A stretch of 64,000 nucleotides of DNA from Rheinheimera sp. EpRS3 (GCF_001513785.1 NZ_LNQS01000001.1:434001-498000); one strand, 5' to 3'. Counted from the stretch's first letter, positions 46,558-57,654 are shown. The notes: generated by a model not told the origin, from the sequence alone. Numbers and translations are program-made.

Positions 46558-48042
46558 ATGTCAGGCAATCTGTTAAACAGTGCCCGTACCAGCTGGTTTT
46601 TACTGGGGGCGGTGATGATGTGCCTGATTGGCTTCAATGCTTATCTGGCAATCAGTTCGATTAAAGAGTTAACCGCTACGCAAACCAGCCTGACCAACAC
46701 CGGGGATAATATTGTCAAACTTGATGATTTGCATTTGTCGGTATTGTCGGCCGAATCTGGCCAGCGTGGCTACCTACTGACAGATAATATTATCTATCTG
46801 GAACCCTATCAGGCGGCATTAAGCCAGGTAAAAGCGCAAATTACTGAAGTTCAGGCTATTGAGTCTGAGATACCGGAGCAGCAACTGCGCATCAATGAGA
46901 TTATCCGGTTAGCAGACGCCAAAATTGCTGAGCTAACTGAAATAGTCGGGCTGGCACAGCAAAATAAAGATGCGCTGGCGCTCAGATTACTAAAAACTGA
47001 CCGCGGCAAGAACATTTATCTGGAGTTCCGGGCATTATTTGATATCACCCGCCAGGTAGAGCAATCCTACCGGCAAAGCTTATTTCTGCGCCTGACTAAA
47101 GGGCGGGACGACGCCCAGCTTAACTTTATTTTATCTGGCATATTAAGCAGTGTGCTGGTGATACTGATGTTGATCCTGTCATCTATTAATGTAAAGAAAG
47201 AGCGAAAGTATCTGGCTGCACTGGAAAGCAAGAACGAGGAACTAGCGCTGAAAGTGGAAGAGCGCACACAGGAGTTACGCTTGTATTCGGAGGAATTAAG
47301 CCGAAGCAACCGGGAGCTGGAGGATTTTGCCTTTGTTGCATCCCATGACTTACAGGAGCCGTTGCGGAAAATTCAGGCCTTTGGTGATCGCCTGGAGGCG
47401 TCATTTAGTCAGGAGCTGGGCGAGAAAGGCCTGGACTATATGAAACGCATGCGTAACGCTGCGCAAAGAATGTCACTATTAATCAACGATTTGCTGGATT
47501 TCTCCCGCATCAATACCCGCGGCCGGGATTTTGTACCCACCAATTTAACTGACGTTGTTAATTACGCACTGGACGATCTTGAAATTGCAGTTCAGGAAAG
47601 TAACGCCCAAATCAATATAGAGAATTTACCGGTCATACAGGCCGATAGCAGTCAGCTTAGTCAGTTGTTTCTTAATCTGTTATCAAATTCGCTGAAGTTC
47701 CGCCTACCGGACAGAACACCGGTTATTACTATTACTGCTGCAGTGCACCAGCCTAATATTATGCAGCAGGCCATTTGCCCGGATTGGCATGTAATAACGC
47801 TAACAGACAACGGCATCGGCTTTGCAATAGAGTATGCCGAGAAAATTTTTACACCGTTTCAACGCCTGCATGGGCGTTCGGAATATAAAGGAACCGGCAT
47901 TGGTCTGGCGGTATGCCGGCGGATTGTAGAAAGACACAGAGGGTTAATTTACGCATCGGGTGAGCCGGGTGTTGGCGCCACTTTTACATTAATTTTGCCT
48001 GCCGACGGCACACCGTTTGGCAGCAGGGGAGAAACTGAATAA
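46558..48042 (+). CDS. CHASE3-type sensor histidine kinase
   Basis: 494 residues. Two membrane helices (about 13-32 and 185-208) frame a helical CHASE3-like sensor. Coiled coil, HisKA with VASHDLQEPL, then HATPase with TDNGIGFA and GTGIGLAVC motifs. Overlaps the next receiver gene by 1 base (TAATG), indicating coupling. Confidence 0.92.
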   Translation: MSGNLLNSARTSWFLLGAVMMCLIGFNAYLAISSIKELTATQTSLTNTGDNIVKLDDLHLSVLSAESGQRGYLLTDNIIYLEPYQAALSQVKAQITEVQAIESEIPEQQLRINEIIRLADAKIAELTEIVGLAQQNKDALALRLLKTDRGKNIYLEFRALFDITRQVEQSYRQSLFLRLTKGRDDAQLNFILSGILSSVLVILMLILSSINVKKERKYLAALESKNEELALKVEERTQELRLYSEELSRSNRELEDFAFVASHDLQEPLRKIQAFGDRLEASFSQELGEKGLDYMKRMRNAAQRMSLLINDLLDFSRINTRGRDFVPTNLTDVVNYALDDLEIAVQESNAQINIENLPVIQADSSQLSQLFLNLLSNSLKFRLPDRTPVITITAAVHQPNIMQQAICPDWHVITLTDNGIGFAIEYAEKIFTPFQRLHGRSEYKGTGIGLAVCRRIVERHRGLIYASGEPGVGATFTLILPADGTPFGSRGETE

Positions 48043-48503
48043 TGCCACTTACCAAGACACGGCCAATTACTATTTTAATGGCTGATGATGATGAAGATGA
48101 TCGATTACTAACACAAGATGCACTGCGCGAAAGCCGGGTGCTTAACTCATTGTATTGTGTCGAAGACGGCGTAGAGTTACTGGAATATCTGCGCAAAGAA
48201 GGTAAGTATGCCACCGGCGTACCCTGTCCGCGGCCCAGCCTGATATTACTCGATTTAAATATGCCACGGATGGATGGCCGTGAAGCACTGCATAATATTA
48301 AAAATGACGATAATTTGCGGGGTATTCCTATCGTTATTCTTACCACGTCAAAACAAGAAGAAGACATGGTGCGGGGTTATAATTTAGGCGCGGCGTCGTA
48401 TATCACCAAGCCGGTGAACTTTGATGGCTTGGTAGAGCTAATGCGCACCCTTGGTAAGTATTGGGTAGAGTTTGTTGAGCTACCTGCGCAAGACAATGAC
48501 TAA
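48042..48503 (+). CDS. Rcp1-type single-domain response regulator
   Basis: 153 residues with acidic pocket MADDDEDDR, phospho-Asp in LILLDLNMPRMDG, and TKPV at the C-terminal Lys. The long PRPSLILLD insertion and DLRGIPIV pattern are typical of receivers paired with CHASE3/phytochrome kinases. Overlaps the hybrid kinase by 8 bases. Confidence 0.92.
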   Translation: MPLTKTRPITILMADDDEDDRLLTQDALRESRVLNSLYCVEDGVELLEYLRKEGKYATGVPCPRPSLILLDLNMPRMDGREALHNIKNDDNLRGIPIVILTTSKQEEDMVRGYNLGAASYITKPVNFDGLVELMRTLGKYWVEFVELPAQDND

Positions 48504-50472
48504 ACAGTTAAAGCCGGTTATACAGGCAAAAATCCTTCTGGTAGAAGACGATGAAGATGACTACATCATTACCCGTAGTCATCTGGAAGACTTAACCTCG
48601 TTTGACAGCCAACTGACGTGGGTAACAAACTCACTCGAAGGATTGCAAAAGCTAACCGAAGGCAACTTTGATGTCTGTCTGCTGGATTACCAGCTAGGCG
48701 CTGAAACCGGTTTATCATTGTTAAAACAGGCAGTAGACAGTGGCATATCTACGCCCATTATTATGCTTACCGGCCAACCGGATAAGCAGCTTGATTTACA
48801 GGCACTGGAATACGGTGCGGCAGACTTTTTAGTAAAAAGCGAACTGAGTGAAGCAAGGTTTGCCAGAGCAATACGCTATGCATTAAGCCGCCGGGAATTT
48901 GAACTGGAACGTTTAAACCGGCTTCGCCTTGAAGCGGATAACCGGTCAAAAGATCGGTTTTTAGCCCACCTTAGCCACGAGCTCAGAACGCCGTTGTCTT
49001 CAATTTTGGGCTACACCGAGTTACTGCTTGAATCAAACCATACCGAAGACGCATGGCCAGAGCTGAATATCATCCTGAATAATGGCAAGCATTTGCTGAG
49101 CTTGTTAAACGATATTCTCGATCTGTCCAGAATTACGGCAAATAAGCTGGAATTACGGCCTGAGCCTACCAGTTTACGCCACCTGATGCTGGATATTTAT
49201 ACCCTGCTTAAAGTTACCGCTATTGATAACGGCCTGGATTTAACCATTAATTCGTTAACTCCGTTACCGGTGCTTATTACTGTCGATGGCACGCGCTTAC
49301 GCCAGGTATTGATAAATTTGATTTACAACGCTATCAAATTTACTGATGCCGGCAGTATCACCGTTGATCTGTGGACGCAGCAAGACGCAGCAAAAGAGAT
49401 GTTGTTGTTCCGCATAACCGATACCGGCGTGGGTATTGCGCAGGGGCAACTTAAAGATATTTTTGCGCCCTTTACCCAGATAGAAGATTATCTTACCCGG
49501 AAAAAAGGCGGCGCAGGCCTGGGGCTGGCTATTTCCTCCGAGCTTATTCAGCGTATGGGGGGCAGCATTGATGTGACCTCTGAAGAGGGAAAGGGCAGTG
49601 TATTTACCTTTTCGCTGGACCCGGGCGATATAACGGATACCCAGCGCAAACCATTGAGCCTGGAACCGTCAATTAGTAATACCGGTGGTGCACACAATAA
49701 GCTGGCTTTAACAGGCGAAGTGCTTATCGTCGATGATTTGGCTGACTTACGCAAGCTGTCTGCACATTGGATCCAGGCTACAGGCGCGTCAGTAGACTTT
49801 GCTGAAAACGGCGCCGAAGCGCTCGCAAAGGTAAAACACAAAATAGCATCAGGCAGCTATTACGATCTGATCCTGATGGATTTACACATGCCAGGCATGG
49901 GTGGCAGAGAAGCGACGGTAGCTATCCGTGAAACGGGCTATCAGTATCCTGTGGTCGCGCTTACAGCAGCAATGGCGAAGGGGATCCGCCAGCAGCTAAC
50001 GGCGTTGGGTTTTAACGACGTGCTGTCCAAACCGATCACGAAGAATCAGCTGTACCGTGCATTACGCTGTTATTTAACGGGCAATGCTGCATCGGTAGAC
50101 AACAGCGCAGCAGATAGTCTGCCGCTGCATTTTCTGGTGGTAGAGGATGATACTGAAGCTGCACAATTAATGCAGATATTATTAGAAAGCCTGGGGGTGA
50201 AAACCACACTGGCACACAGCGCAGAAGAGTGTATGCGCGAACTGGCCTTACTGCACCGGTTTGACAGAATTTTGCTTGATCTGGGGCTGCCAGATAGTGA
50301 TGGACTGCAGCTTATCGAGCGGATTGAGCATAACTATCCTGACAATATTGTGATTGTGGTAAGTGGACATGAGCATGATGTTGCTGCATCTGGCAGTGCT
50401 ATCGCCCAGCACAGCCTGTTAAAACCTATCACTAAACAGGCACTAAATAACCTGGTGTTAATGTGCCGTTAA
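48496..50472 (+). CDS. Hybrid histidine kinase: receiver-HisKA-HATPase-receiver-receiver
   Basis: 658 residues from ATG 48496, overlapping the previous stop (ATGACTAA). First receiver CLLDYQLGAETG; HisKA HLSHELRTPLSSI; ATPase region ITDTGVGIA and GGAGLGLAIS; second receiver LILMDLHMPGMGG; third receiver ILLDLGLPDSDG. No membrane helix, so cytoplasmic. The chain of receivers suggests a phosphorelay with the other four genes. Confidence 0.92.
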   Translation: MTKQLKPVIQAKILLVEDDEDDYIITRSHLEDLTSFDSQLTWVTNSLEGLQKLTEGNFDVCLLDYQLGAETGLSLLKQAVDSGISTPIIMLTGQPDKQLDLQALEYGAADFLVKSELSEARFARAIRYALSRREFELERLNRLRLEADNRSKDRFLAHLSHELRTPLSSILGYTELLLESNHTEDAWPELNIILNNGKHLLSLLNDILDLSRITANKLELRPEPTSLRHLMLDIYTLLKVTAIDNGLDLTINSLTPLPVLITVDGTRLRQVLINLIYNAIKFTDAGSITVDLWTQQDAAKEMLLFRITDTGVGIAQGQLKDIFAPFTQIEDYLTRKKGGAGLGLAISSELIQRMGGSIDVTSEEGKGSVFTFSLDPGDITDTQRKPLSLEPSISNTGGAHNKLALTGEVLIVDDLADLRKLSAHWIQATGASVDFAENGAEALAKVKHKIASGSYYDLILMDLHMPGMGGREATVAIRETGYQYPVVALTAAMAKGIRQQLTALGFNDVLSKPITKNQLYRALRCYLTGNAASVDNSAADSLPLHFLVVEDDTEAAQLMQILLESLGVKTTLAHSAEECMRELALLHRFDRILLDLGLPDSDGLQLIERIEHNYPDNIVIVVSGHEHDVAASGSAIAQHSLLKPITKQALNNLVLMCR

Positions 50473-50755
50473 GGTTTCTTCAGGGAGTGATGTTTATTAT
50501 TTGTATATAAATCAGTCTATTAATTTCGGTCTCTACCCTGAATTTGCCATTTAAACATTGTAAATTCTGCACATTGCGATGTTAGTATTACAATTTTATA
50601 ACGGCTTAAAATCGGCCCGGAAAAATCATCATAGCTTAAGTATTTGATTTTTAATGTCTTATTTTTATTTTCAAAAGTGGTACAAAGCTTGTAACCGTTA
50701 CAGCGAACTAAGGCCAAAGTGCCGATTACTACTAGCTGACTTAACGGAGTCTATT

Positions 50756-51337
50756 ATGAAAAAGTCATTTTTAGCTATATTAACTGCATCTTCTCTTATC
50801 GCTACCTCGGCTTATGCTGTTACACCAGAAGACGATATTGATCACATGGGTATCTACGTTGGCGCCGCTTATGGCTTGCTGAAAGTGGACGGTGATGATG
50901 AGGATTTTGACGATGAAGATAACGCCAGCCGGTACTTTGTCGGCGCCCAGTTTAATCAGATGCTGTCTTTAGAGGGCGGCTATATCGATTTTGGTAACTA
51001 TGGCAACAGCGTTTTTAACACAGATTTAGATGGGTACACTCTGGCGTTAAAAGCCGGCTTACCGGTGACAGAGCGTTTTACTGTGTATGCGCAGGGCGGT
51101 AATGTCTGGTGGAAAGCTGACATTAATGCCACTGATGACAGCGACGATGTTGACGGTTCAGATATATTTTATGGTGTAGGGGTATCCTTTGCACTGACGC
51201 AGAACCTGGATCTGCGTCTGGATTACACCCGCTTTGATGTAGAATTTGACCGTGATGAAATTGGTATCCTGGCCGAGATTGATAACTTTGACACTAAAGT
51301 GGATTACGCCAGTATCGGTATTCAGTACACCTTTTAA
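50756..51337 (+). CDS. OmpA-like eight-stranded beta-barrel outer-membrane protein
   Basis: 193 residues from ATG 50756 with ACGGAG upstream. Signal peptide ending SAYA, then alternating strands: GIYVGAAYGLLKV, SLEGGYIDFGNYG, LRLDYTRFDVEF and terminal IGIQYTF with C-terminal Phe. Very acidic loops (DGDDEDFDDEDNAS). Function unknown. The 280 bases upstream are A/T-rich with no recognised site. Confidence 0.88.
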   Translation: MKKSFLAILTASSLIATSAYAVTPEDDIDHMGIYVGAAYGLLKVDGDDEDFDDEDNASRYFVGAQFNQMLSLEGGYIDFGNYGNSVFNTDLDGYTLALKAGLPVTERFTVYAQGGNVWWKADINATDDSDDVDGSDIFYGVGVSFALTQNLDLRLDYTRFDVEFDRDEIGILAEIDNFDTKVDYASIGIQYTF

Positions 51338-51490
51338 GCTGGTCGCACTGATTAAAATCAGCACAGCCGGGTATAACAGCCCGGCTGTCTGCATTTGGGA
51401 CTTAGCCTGATTAGCATGGCTGAACTTTGTTTTCGGCCATAGGTCTGACAGTAGGTTTATACTTATTTAGTAATTTAGCGGAGTCAGGGA

Positions 51491-52180
51491 ATGGGGCGCA
51501 GTCAGGCGATGGGTAAAGTATTACAGCTGTGGCGTGATAACCGCGGCATACTGGTGTTTTTAAGTTTAATGTTTGTCTTCAGAAGTGCGGTAGCCGATTG
51601 GAATGATGTGCCATCGGGCTCGATGCAGCCAACGATTGAGATTGGCGATCGTATTCTGGTTAATAAAATGGCCTATGATTTACGCCTGCCCTTTACCACA
51701 GTGTCGCTGATAAAGCGCGCTGATCCACAGCGCGGTGATATAGTTATTTTTCTGTCTGAAGCTGCCGGCAACCGGCTGGTAAAACGTGTTATCGGTGTTC
51801 CGGGCGATGTCGTGGCGATGCAACACAACGTGCTGAGTATTAATGGCGAGCAACTGGTGTATAACCAGCCGGATGTTGCGGTAAAGGCGTATTCAGGCTC
51901 TGACGAGGGCAGCCAGCTGCTAAGCGAACAACTGGGCAATATTACCCATACGGTAAAGCTGGCCTCCTTTGCTACTGGCCGCGACAGTTTTAACGCCGTA
52001 AAAGTACCTGCCGGCCACTATCTGGTATTGGGCGATAACCGCGATAACAGTGCCGACTCGCGTGTAATCGGCTTTGTGCCACGCAATGAAATTGTCGGTC
52101 GTGCTGGCAAGGTGTTGTTTTCGCTGGACTATGATAACTACTACTTGCCGCGCAGCGAGCGTTTTTTTGCGGCGCTTTAG
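51491..52180 (+). CDS. Signal peptidase I family protein
   Basis: 229 residues. Catalytic Ser in VPSGSMQPT and Lys in NRLVKRVIGVPGD; box GDNRDNSADSR is intact. One N-terminal membrane helix (GILVFLSLMFVFRSAV). It is shorter than E. coli LepB (324) and not next to lepA or rnc, so it is probably a second, specialised signal peptidase. Convergent with prmA, 3 bases apart. Confidence 0.88.
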   Translation: MGRSQAMGKVLQLWRDNRGILVFLSLMFVFRSAVADWNDVPSGSMQPTIEIGDRILVNKMAYDLRLPFTTVSLIKRADPQRGDIVIFLSEAAGNRLVKRVIGVPGDVVAMQHNVLSINGEQLVYNQPDVAVKAYSGSDEGSQLLSEQLGNITHTVKLASFATGRDSFNAVKVPAGHYLVLGDNRDNSADSRVIGFVPRNEIVGRAGKVLFSLDYDNYYLPRSERFFAAL

Positions 52181-52183
52181 CTG

Positions 52184-53068
52184 TTAACCGTGCTTGCGTG
52201 CGCTCAGGCGCACCCATTCTTCCTGCATGGCGATGGGGTCAAAGCTGAACTCGTCACTGTAAGCGTCAATCACACTTTGTGCCTGGCTTTCTAAGATGCC
52301 TGACAGGGCCAGTTTACCACCGGGTTTTACGTAGCTGCTTATCACTTGTTTTAATTCGGCCAACGGCCCGGCGAGGATATTGGCTACTACAACATCAGCC
52401 TGAAAATCACTTGGCTGATCTTTAGGTAAATACAGCTCTATCTGGCCTTCGACATTATTACGTCTGGCGTTAGCTGTGCTGGCTTCTATTGCCTGTGGGT
52501 CAATGTCGACACCAATCACCCGTTTGGCGCCCAGCTTTAACGCTGCGATGCCCAAAATTCCGGAGCCACAGCCAAAATCAACTACGGTTTGCTGTGGTTC
52601 TATGGTGGCGTCCAGCCACTGCATACATAGCGCAGTAGTAGGGTGGGTGCCGGTGCCAAAGGCCAGGCCCGGGTCTAACATTACGTTTACTGCTGTCGGG
52701 TCCGGGATATCACGCCAGCTGGGGCATACCCAAAGCCTGGTGCCAAATTTAATCGGGTGAAAGTTATCCATCCACTCGCGTTCCCAGTCTTTATCTTCTA
52801 ACTGCTCCAGCTTGTAATCGACACCGTCTTTAAAAAATGACACCTGCTCCAGCTGCTTTACTACCTTATCCATCGGGTGCTCAGCGTCAAACAGGCCAAC
52901 TACCACGGTATTGGTCCAGTAAATCACTTCGCCTGGCATTGGTTCGTAAATCGGGGTGTCCTGTGCGTCGACAAAACTAACGGCCTGAGCGCCCCAGCCC
53001 ATCAGCATATCGCTGACTTGTTCGGCTTTTTCTTCATTGGTACTCACGCGCAGTTGGATCCAGGGCAT
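52184..53068 (-). CDS. prmA: Ribosomal protein L11 methyltransferase
   Basis: 294 residues (E. coli 293). N-terminal L11-recognition domain ([20 protein letters not shown]), SAM loop [19 protein letters not shown], and NPPY-like NILAGPL. Trimethylates L11. Confidence 0.96.
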   Translation of the reverse strand: MPWIQLRVSTNEEKAEQVSDMLMGWGAQAVSFVDAQDTPIYEPMPGEVIYWTNTVVVGLFDAEHPMDKVVKQLEQVSFFKDGVDYKLEQLEDKDWEREWMDNFHPIKFGTRLWVCPSWRDIPDPTAVNVMLDPGLAFGTGTHPTTALCMQWLDATIEPQQTVVDFGCGSGILGIAALKLGAKRVIGVDIDPQAIEASTANARRNNVEGQIELYLPKDQPSDFQADVVVANILAGPLAELKQVISSYVKPGGKLALSGILESQAQSVIDAYSDEFSFDPIAMQEEWVRLSARKHG

Positions 53069-53107
53069 AATTAGTCTCGCTTATAAAAATTTGCCGCATT
53101 ATAGCAA

Positions 53108-53129
53108 AAAGGCCGCAAAAGCGGCCTTT
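53108..53129 (-). terminator. Terminator of the accBC operon
   Basis: AAAGGCCGC/GCGGCCTTT, AAAA loop; on the minus strand the tail is T-rich (TTTTTGC). Confidence 0.8.
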
Positions 53130-53148
53130 AATCTGTGTAAGCTCAGGC

Positions 53149-54492
53149 TTACTTAATACCCAGCTTCTTCTCTAAATAGTGGATATTAGTACCACCTTTA
53201 CAGAAGCCCGCATCACGCATAATGTCTTTATGCAGTGGGATGTTGGTTTTAATGCCGTCTACCAGCAGTTCGTCCAGTGCGTTACGCATCCGGGCAATAG
53301 CGATATCGCGGGTTTCACCGTAGGTGATCAGCTTACCTACCATAGAGTCATAGTTAGGCGGTACGGTGTAATCAGCGTAAATATGGGAATCCCAGCGGAT
53401 ACCATTACCGCCGGCCGGATGGAAGCGGGTAATTTTACCCGGTGACGGGATAAAGCTAACCGGATCTTCAGCGTTGATACGGCACTCTACGGCATGGCCG
53501 CGAATAACAATATCTTCCTGCTTAAGTGTCATTGGCATGCCAGAGGCAATGCGCAATTGCTCTTTAATCAGGTCAACGCCGGTGATCATCTCGGTAACAG
53601 GGTGCTCTACCTGAATACGGGTGTTCATTTCAATAAAGAAGAACTCGCCGTTTTCAAACAGGAATTCAAAAGTACCGGCACCGCGGTAATTCATTACCTT
53701 ACATGCATCAACACAACGGCCGCCGATAAAGGCGCGTAGTTCCGGCGTAATGCCCGGTGCCGGTGCTTCTTCTACCACTTTTTGGTGGCGACGCTGCATA
53801 GAGCAATCACGTTCACCTAAGTGAATAGCGTTGCCCTGGCCATCAGCTAAAACCTGAATTTCAATATGGCGTGGGTTTTCCAGGAATTTCTCCATGTACA
53901 CCATATCGTTACCAAAAGCGGCTTTAGCTTCGGCTTTGGTCATCTCGATAGAGCTGACCAGTTCTTCTTCGCTGCGCACCACGCGCATACCGCGGCCACC
54001 ACCGCCGCCAGCGGCTTTAACAATGATCGGGTAGCCAATACGCTTGGCAATAACCATATTAGTGGCCGGATCGTCGCCGACAGCGCCGTCAGAGCCCGGT
54101 ACACAAGGTACACCGGCTTTTTTCATTGCTTCAATCGCGGATACTTTATCGCCCATTAAGCGGATAGAGTCCGGGTGCGGGCCAATAAACACCAGGCCGC
54201 TTTCTTCTACCTGTTGGGCAAAATCAGCGCGCTCGGCTAAAAAGCCGTAGCCAGGGTGAATAGCCTGGGCATTGGTAACTTCAGCGGCAGCAATCAGCGC
54301 CGGTATATTTAAATAGCTTTGCGTGGATGCCGCCGGGCCAATACAAATGGTTTCATCGGCCAGCAGCACATGTTTTAAATTACGGTCTACCGTAGAGTGC
54401 ACGGCCACCGTTTTAATGCCCAGCTCTTTACACGCGCGCAAGATACGCAGTGCAATTTCGCCGCGGTTGGCAATCAGTACTTTTTCTAGCAT
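53149..54492 (-). CDS. accC: Acetyl-CoA carboxylase, biotin carboxylase subunit
   Basis: 447 residues from ATG 54490-54492. [20 protein letters not shown] start, ATP-grasp loop [13 protein letters not shown], and [15 protein letters not shown] catalytic stretch. Carboxylates biotin on AccB, first step of fatty acid synthesis. Follows accB by 16 bases. Confidence 0.97.
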   Translation of the reverse strand: MLEKVLIANRGEIALRILRACKELGIKTVAVHSTVDRNLKHVLLADETICIGPAASTQSYLNIPALIAAAEVTNAQAIHPGYGFLAERADFAQQVEESGLVFIGPHPDSIRLMGDKVSAIEAMKKAGVPCVPGSDGAVGDDPATNMVIAKRIGYPIIVKAAGGGGGRGMRVVRSEEELVSSIEMTKAEAKAAFGNDMVYMEKFLENPRHIEIQVLADGQGNAIHLGERDCSMQRRHQKVVEEAPAPGITPELRAFIGGRCVDACKVMNYRGAGTFEFLFENGEFFFIEMNTRIQVEHPVTEMITGVDLIKEQLRIASGMPMTLKQEDIVIRGHAVECRINAEDPVSFIPSPGKITRFHPAGGNGIRWDSHIYADYTVPPNYDSMVGKLITYGETRDIAIARMRNALDELLVDGIKTNIPLHKDIMRDAGFCKGGTNIHYLEKKLGIK

Positions 54493-54508
54493 CAGTCTGC
54501 CTTTTGCG

Positions 54509-54964
54509 TTATTCAATCACAAAGAGTGGCTGGTCGAATTCAACCGGCTCGCCGTTTTCTACCAGAATTTCTTTGATCACACCGGCCTTGTCAGACTGGA
54601 TCTGGTTCATCATTTTCATCGCTTCAACAATACATAAAGTATCGCCAACTTTAACGCTTTGGCCTACTTCAACAAAGGCTTTCGCTGTTGGCGATGCTGC
54701 GCGGTAGAAAGAACCGACCATTGGCGATTTCATAAGATGGCCACTGGCAGCCTTGGGTGCTTCCACAGCTGCTGGTGCAGCGGCAGCCGGAGCAGGTGCC
54801 GGGGCGTATTGTGGCGCCGGAGCATAGTGCTGCATAGGTGCATATTGCGGGGTAGGGCCGTTACGGCTAATGCGTACCGACTCCTCACCTTCGGTGATTT
54901 CAAGCTCGTTAATGCCAGATTCTTCTAACAGCTCGATCAATTTTTTAATCTTTCTAATATCCAT
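54509..54964 (-). CDS. accB: Biotin carboxyl carrier protein of acetyl-CoA carboxylase
   Basis: 151 residues: N-terminal domain, Ala/Pro-rich linker ([17 protein letters not shown]) and biotinyl domain with the biotin lysine in VEAMKMMNQ. Upstream of accC. Confidence 0.97.
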   Translation of the reverse strand: MDIRKIKKLIELLEESGINELEITEGEESVRISRNGPTPQYAPMQHYAPAPQYAPAPAPAAAAPAAVEAPKAASGHLMKSPMVGSFYRAASPTAKAFVEVGQSVKVGDTLCIVEAMKMMNQIQSDKAGVIKEILVENGEPVEFDQPLFVIE

Positions 54965-54986
54965 GTCTTTTTAGCCTGATTAGTTA

Positions 54987-55442
54987 TTACTGTTTGGTTG
55001 TTTGTAACGCTGCTAACGCCGCATCAAGTGCGTAGAGGTAACCTTTGGCACCAAGGCCACAGATCACCCCTTTGGCGATATCAGATAAATATGAGTGCCG
55101 GCGAAAACTTTCGCGCGCGTGCACATTAGACAAATGCACTTCAATAAAAGGAATGGCCACCGCCAGCAGTGCGTCACGAATAGCAATACTGGTATGGGTA
55201 AAAGCACCGGGATTAATCAGAATATAATCTTGCTTGCCCAGGCTTTGTTGAATAGCAGTCACCAGTTCGTGCTCGGCATTCGTTTGTAAATGTGCCAATT
55301 CGACACCTTTTGCCGCTGCCTGTTCCGTCAGACCGGTAATAATATCCTGCAAGGTGGCACTGCCATATACTGTCGGCTCGCGCACACCCAGCATATTCAG
55401 GTTAGGACCATTCAACACTAAAATTCGATAAGTTGCCGCCAT
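54987..55442 (-). CDS. aroQ: 3-dehydroquinate dehydratase, type II
   Basis: 151 residues. [18 protein letters not shown] with active-site Tyr, and [16 protein letters not shown]. Third step of the shikimate pathway. Directly upstream of accB, the common order. The 220 bases beyond hold no gene. Confidence 0.97.
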   Translation of the reverse strand: MAATYRILVLNGPNLNMLGVREPTVYGSATLQDIITGLTEQAAAKGVELAHLQTNAEHELVTAIQQSLGKQDYILINPGAFTHTSIAIRDALLAVAIPFIEVHLSNVHARESFRRHSYLSDIAKGVICGLGAKGYLYALDAALAALQTTKQ

Positions 55443-55662
55443 TTGTGCGTTATTCCCGCTAATTGTTTTGATCCGGCCCTATCTTGCCAAAGCTAACGAC
55501 TAATTGCATCTGTTTGCCAGAATTCTGTTGCAAGCAGCGCCGTTGGCCTAACAATAGCGCCTTATTATAGTGAAATCGTGACAAATGGCAGCAAAATACT
55601 GGTCTTATCAGCCAGAAAGCCGGTGGCAGTAGGCGGCGCCGGTTAAAAGCGCCGCTCTGAAG

Positions 55663-57462
55663 TTACTGTTGCAGTTGTGTCAGATGGGCGGCAAAGTCGG
55701 TTGCGTTCATAAAACCGGTCACCCGGGCAGTGCTGAGTTCTTCACCCTGCGGGCTGAAAAATAGCAGGGTAGGTAAGCCCAGCACCTGATAATTATCCAG
55801 TAGTGCCTGATCTTTGCGGGTCATCTTGGTTACGTCTACTTTAATCAGCTGCATCTTCTGCATTTGTGCCTGCACTTCGGCTTTGGGAAAGGTTAAATGC
55901 TCAAACTCTTTGCAGGCAATACACCACTCAGCATACAAATCTACCAGGGTGTAGCGTCCTTCGCTGGCAGCAATTTTTTGCTGCAGCTCTTCCAGTGAGC
56001 TCACCAGTTCAAAACCTGCCTGTTGTTGCTGGGTAACTGCGGCTGTTTGTTCTGTAGCCGGCCACCAATGTTTCAGGTTCAGGTATAGTGCTGCGCTAAG
56101 CAGTAATTGAGCCAGTATTAAAATAACCGCTTTGGCGCTGTTGTTTTGCAGGCTGAACATCATGCGGTACAGGTAAATAATAAAGCTAAGTAACAGCAAA
56201 GAACCGATAGCCAGGATATAACTGAACGGCAGCATCCGCTCCAGCAAAATAAGCGGTACCGCCAACAGCAGGAAGCCGAACGTGGCTTTTACCGCATTCA
56301 TCCAGTTTCCGGCTTTAGGCAGCAGTTTACCGCCGGAGCTACCCAGAATAAGCAGCGGCAGGCCCATACCCAAACTTAAGATATACAACGTAACCGCGCC
56401 CAGCAGTAAGTCACCGCTTTGGGCTACATACAGCAGCGCCGCCGATAACGGTGCCGTGGTGCAGGGTGAGGCGATAAGGCCAGACAGCGCGCCCATGGTA
56501 AAGGCACCTTTGTGCGAGCCACCTTGTTGGTTATTGCTGACTTTGCTGATTTTTTCCTGCCAGCTGGACGGCAATGTCAGATTAAATACACCGAACATCG
56601 CCAGTGCCAGCAGCACAAAAATGATACTGGCAACAATTAATACCGCCGGGTGCTGCATATAGCCCTGAAACCGCACACCTAAACTGGCTACTACTAACCC
56701 TAATGCCGAATAGGTAATAGCCATACCCTGCACATAAGAAAATGACAGCGTAAAGGCGCGTTTGTTAGATAATTGCTTGCCCTGGCCGACAATAATGCTG
56801 GTTAAAATGGGGTACATTGGAAACACGCACGGTGTAAACGCCAGACCCAAACCCAGCAAAAAGAAACCAGCCAGTGTGGCTAAACCTGCGCCATCGCTAA
56901 GCTTTGCTGCCAGTGTATTCTGGCTGGATACCGGAACTGTGCTCTGGTTAGTTGCGCTGCCTGGGTTAGCTGCTGTGTCTTGATCGGTGTTAAGAGGAAT
57001 GAGTGGCAGCTCTTTGGTTACCGGCGGGTAGCATAAACCGGCTTCGGCACAGCCCATATATTGAATTTTAAATACCGCATCTTCGCTGATATCTGTTAAC
57101 GGAATACGCAGGGTTAACTGATGAAAATACACCTCTGACACGCCGAAAAACTCGTCTTCTATCTGCATGCTGGCCGGGTAGCTGGGGTGAGAAAAACTGA
57201 CAGCAATACCGCCCAGTTTTATTTTATCTTTATACAGATAATAGCCATCGGCGATCGTCCAGCTGACAATCAGCTCATTTTGCTTTTGCACAAAATCAAA
57301 CTCGAATGCCTGCTCTACCGGCAAAAAACTATCATTAGTATTGAGCAGGCTGTTGAGCACCGAGTTTTGCTGAGCAGCAGCCGGTGCCAGCAGAACAAAC
57401 CAGAGTAAAAATGGCAGAAAAAACACGTTATACATCAGCTTATACTTCCTCTTAAACGCCAT
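55663..57462 (-). CDS. dsbD: Thiol:disulfide interchange protein DsbD
   Basis: 599 residues. Signal peptide (FFLPFLLWFVLLAPAAA), N-terminal DsbD-alpha domain with a Cys pair in MGCAEAGLCYPP, eight membrane helices with conserved cysteines (LAFTPCVFPMYP and ASPCTTAP), and a C-terminal thioredoxin domain with EWCIACKEFE. Moves electrons from cytoplasmic thioredoxin to periplasmic DsbC/CcmG. All three cysteine pairs are present. Confidence 0.95.
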   Translation of the reverse strand: MAFKRKYKLMYNVFFLPFLLWFVLLAPAAAQQNSVLNSLLNTNDSFLPVEQAFEFDFVQKQNELIVSWTIADGYYLYKDKIKLGGIAVSFSHPSYPASMQIEDEFFGVSEVYFHQLTLRIPLTDISEDAVFKIQYMGCAEAGLCYPPVTKELPLIPLNTDQDTAANPGSATNQSTVPVSSQNTLAAKLSDGAGLATLAGFFLLGLGLAFTPCVFPMYPILTSIIVGQGKQLSNKRAFTLSFSYVQGMAITYSALGLVVASLGVRFQGYMQHPAVLIVASIIFVLLALAMFGVFNLTLPSSWQEKISKVSNNQQGGSHKGAFTMGALSGLIASPCTTAPLSAALLYVAQSGDLLLGAVTLYILSLGMGLPLLILGSSGGKLLPKAGNWMNAVKATFGFLLLAVPLILLERMLPFSYILAIGSLLLLSFIIYLYRMMFSLQNNSAKAVILILAQLLLSAALYLNLKHWWPATEQTAAVTQQQQAGFELVSSLEELQQKIAASEGRYTLVDLYAEWCIACKEFEHLTFPKAEVQAQMQKMQLIKVDVTKMTRKDQALLDNYQVLGLPTLLFFSPQGEELSTARVTGFMNATDFAAHLTQLQQ

Positions 57463-57654
57463 AGCGTTGTTATCGTATTACACTAACATGAGCTTACTAT
57501 ACGCTGATAGCCGCAGGGTGGCTTTATCAATGCGACCACCATCACCTCAGAATCATCACCTCAGTACAGACCTGCGGCGGGGCGGGTTTATTTCAATAGC
57601 GGTAAATTTAATCTGTTTGCCTTAAGCAGTAATTAAGAAATTTTCGCTTTACCC

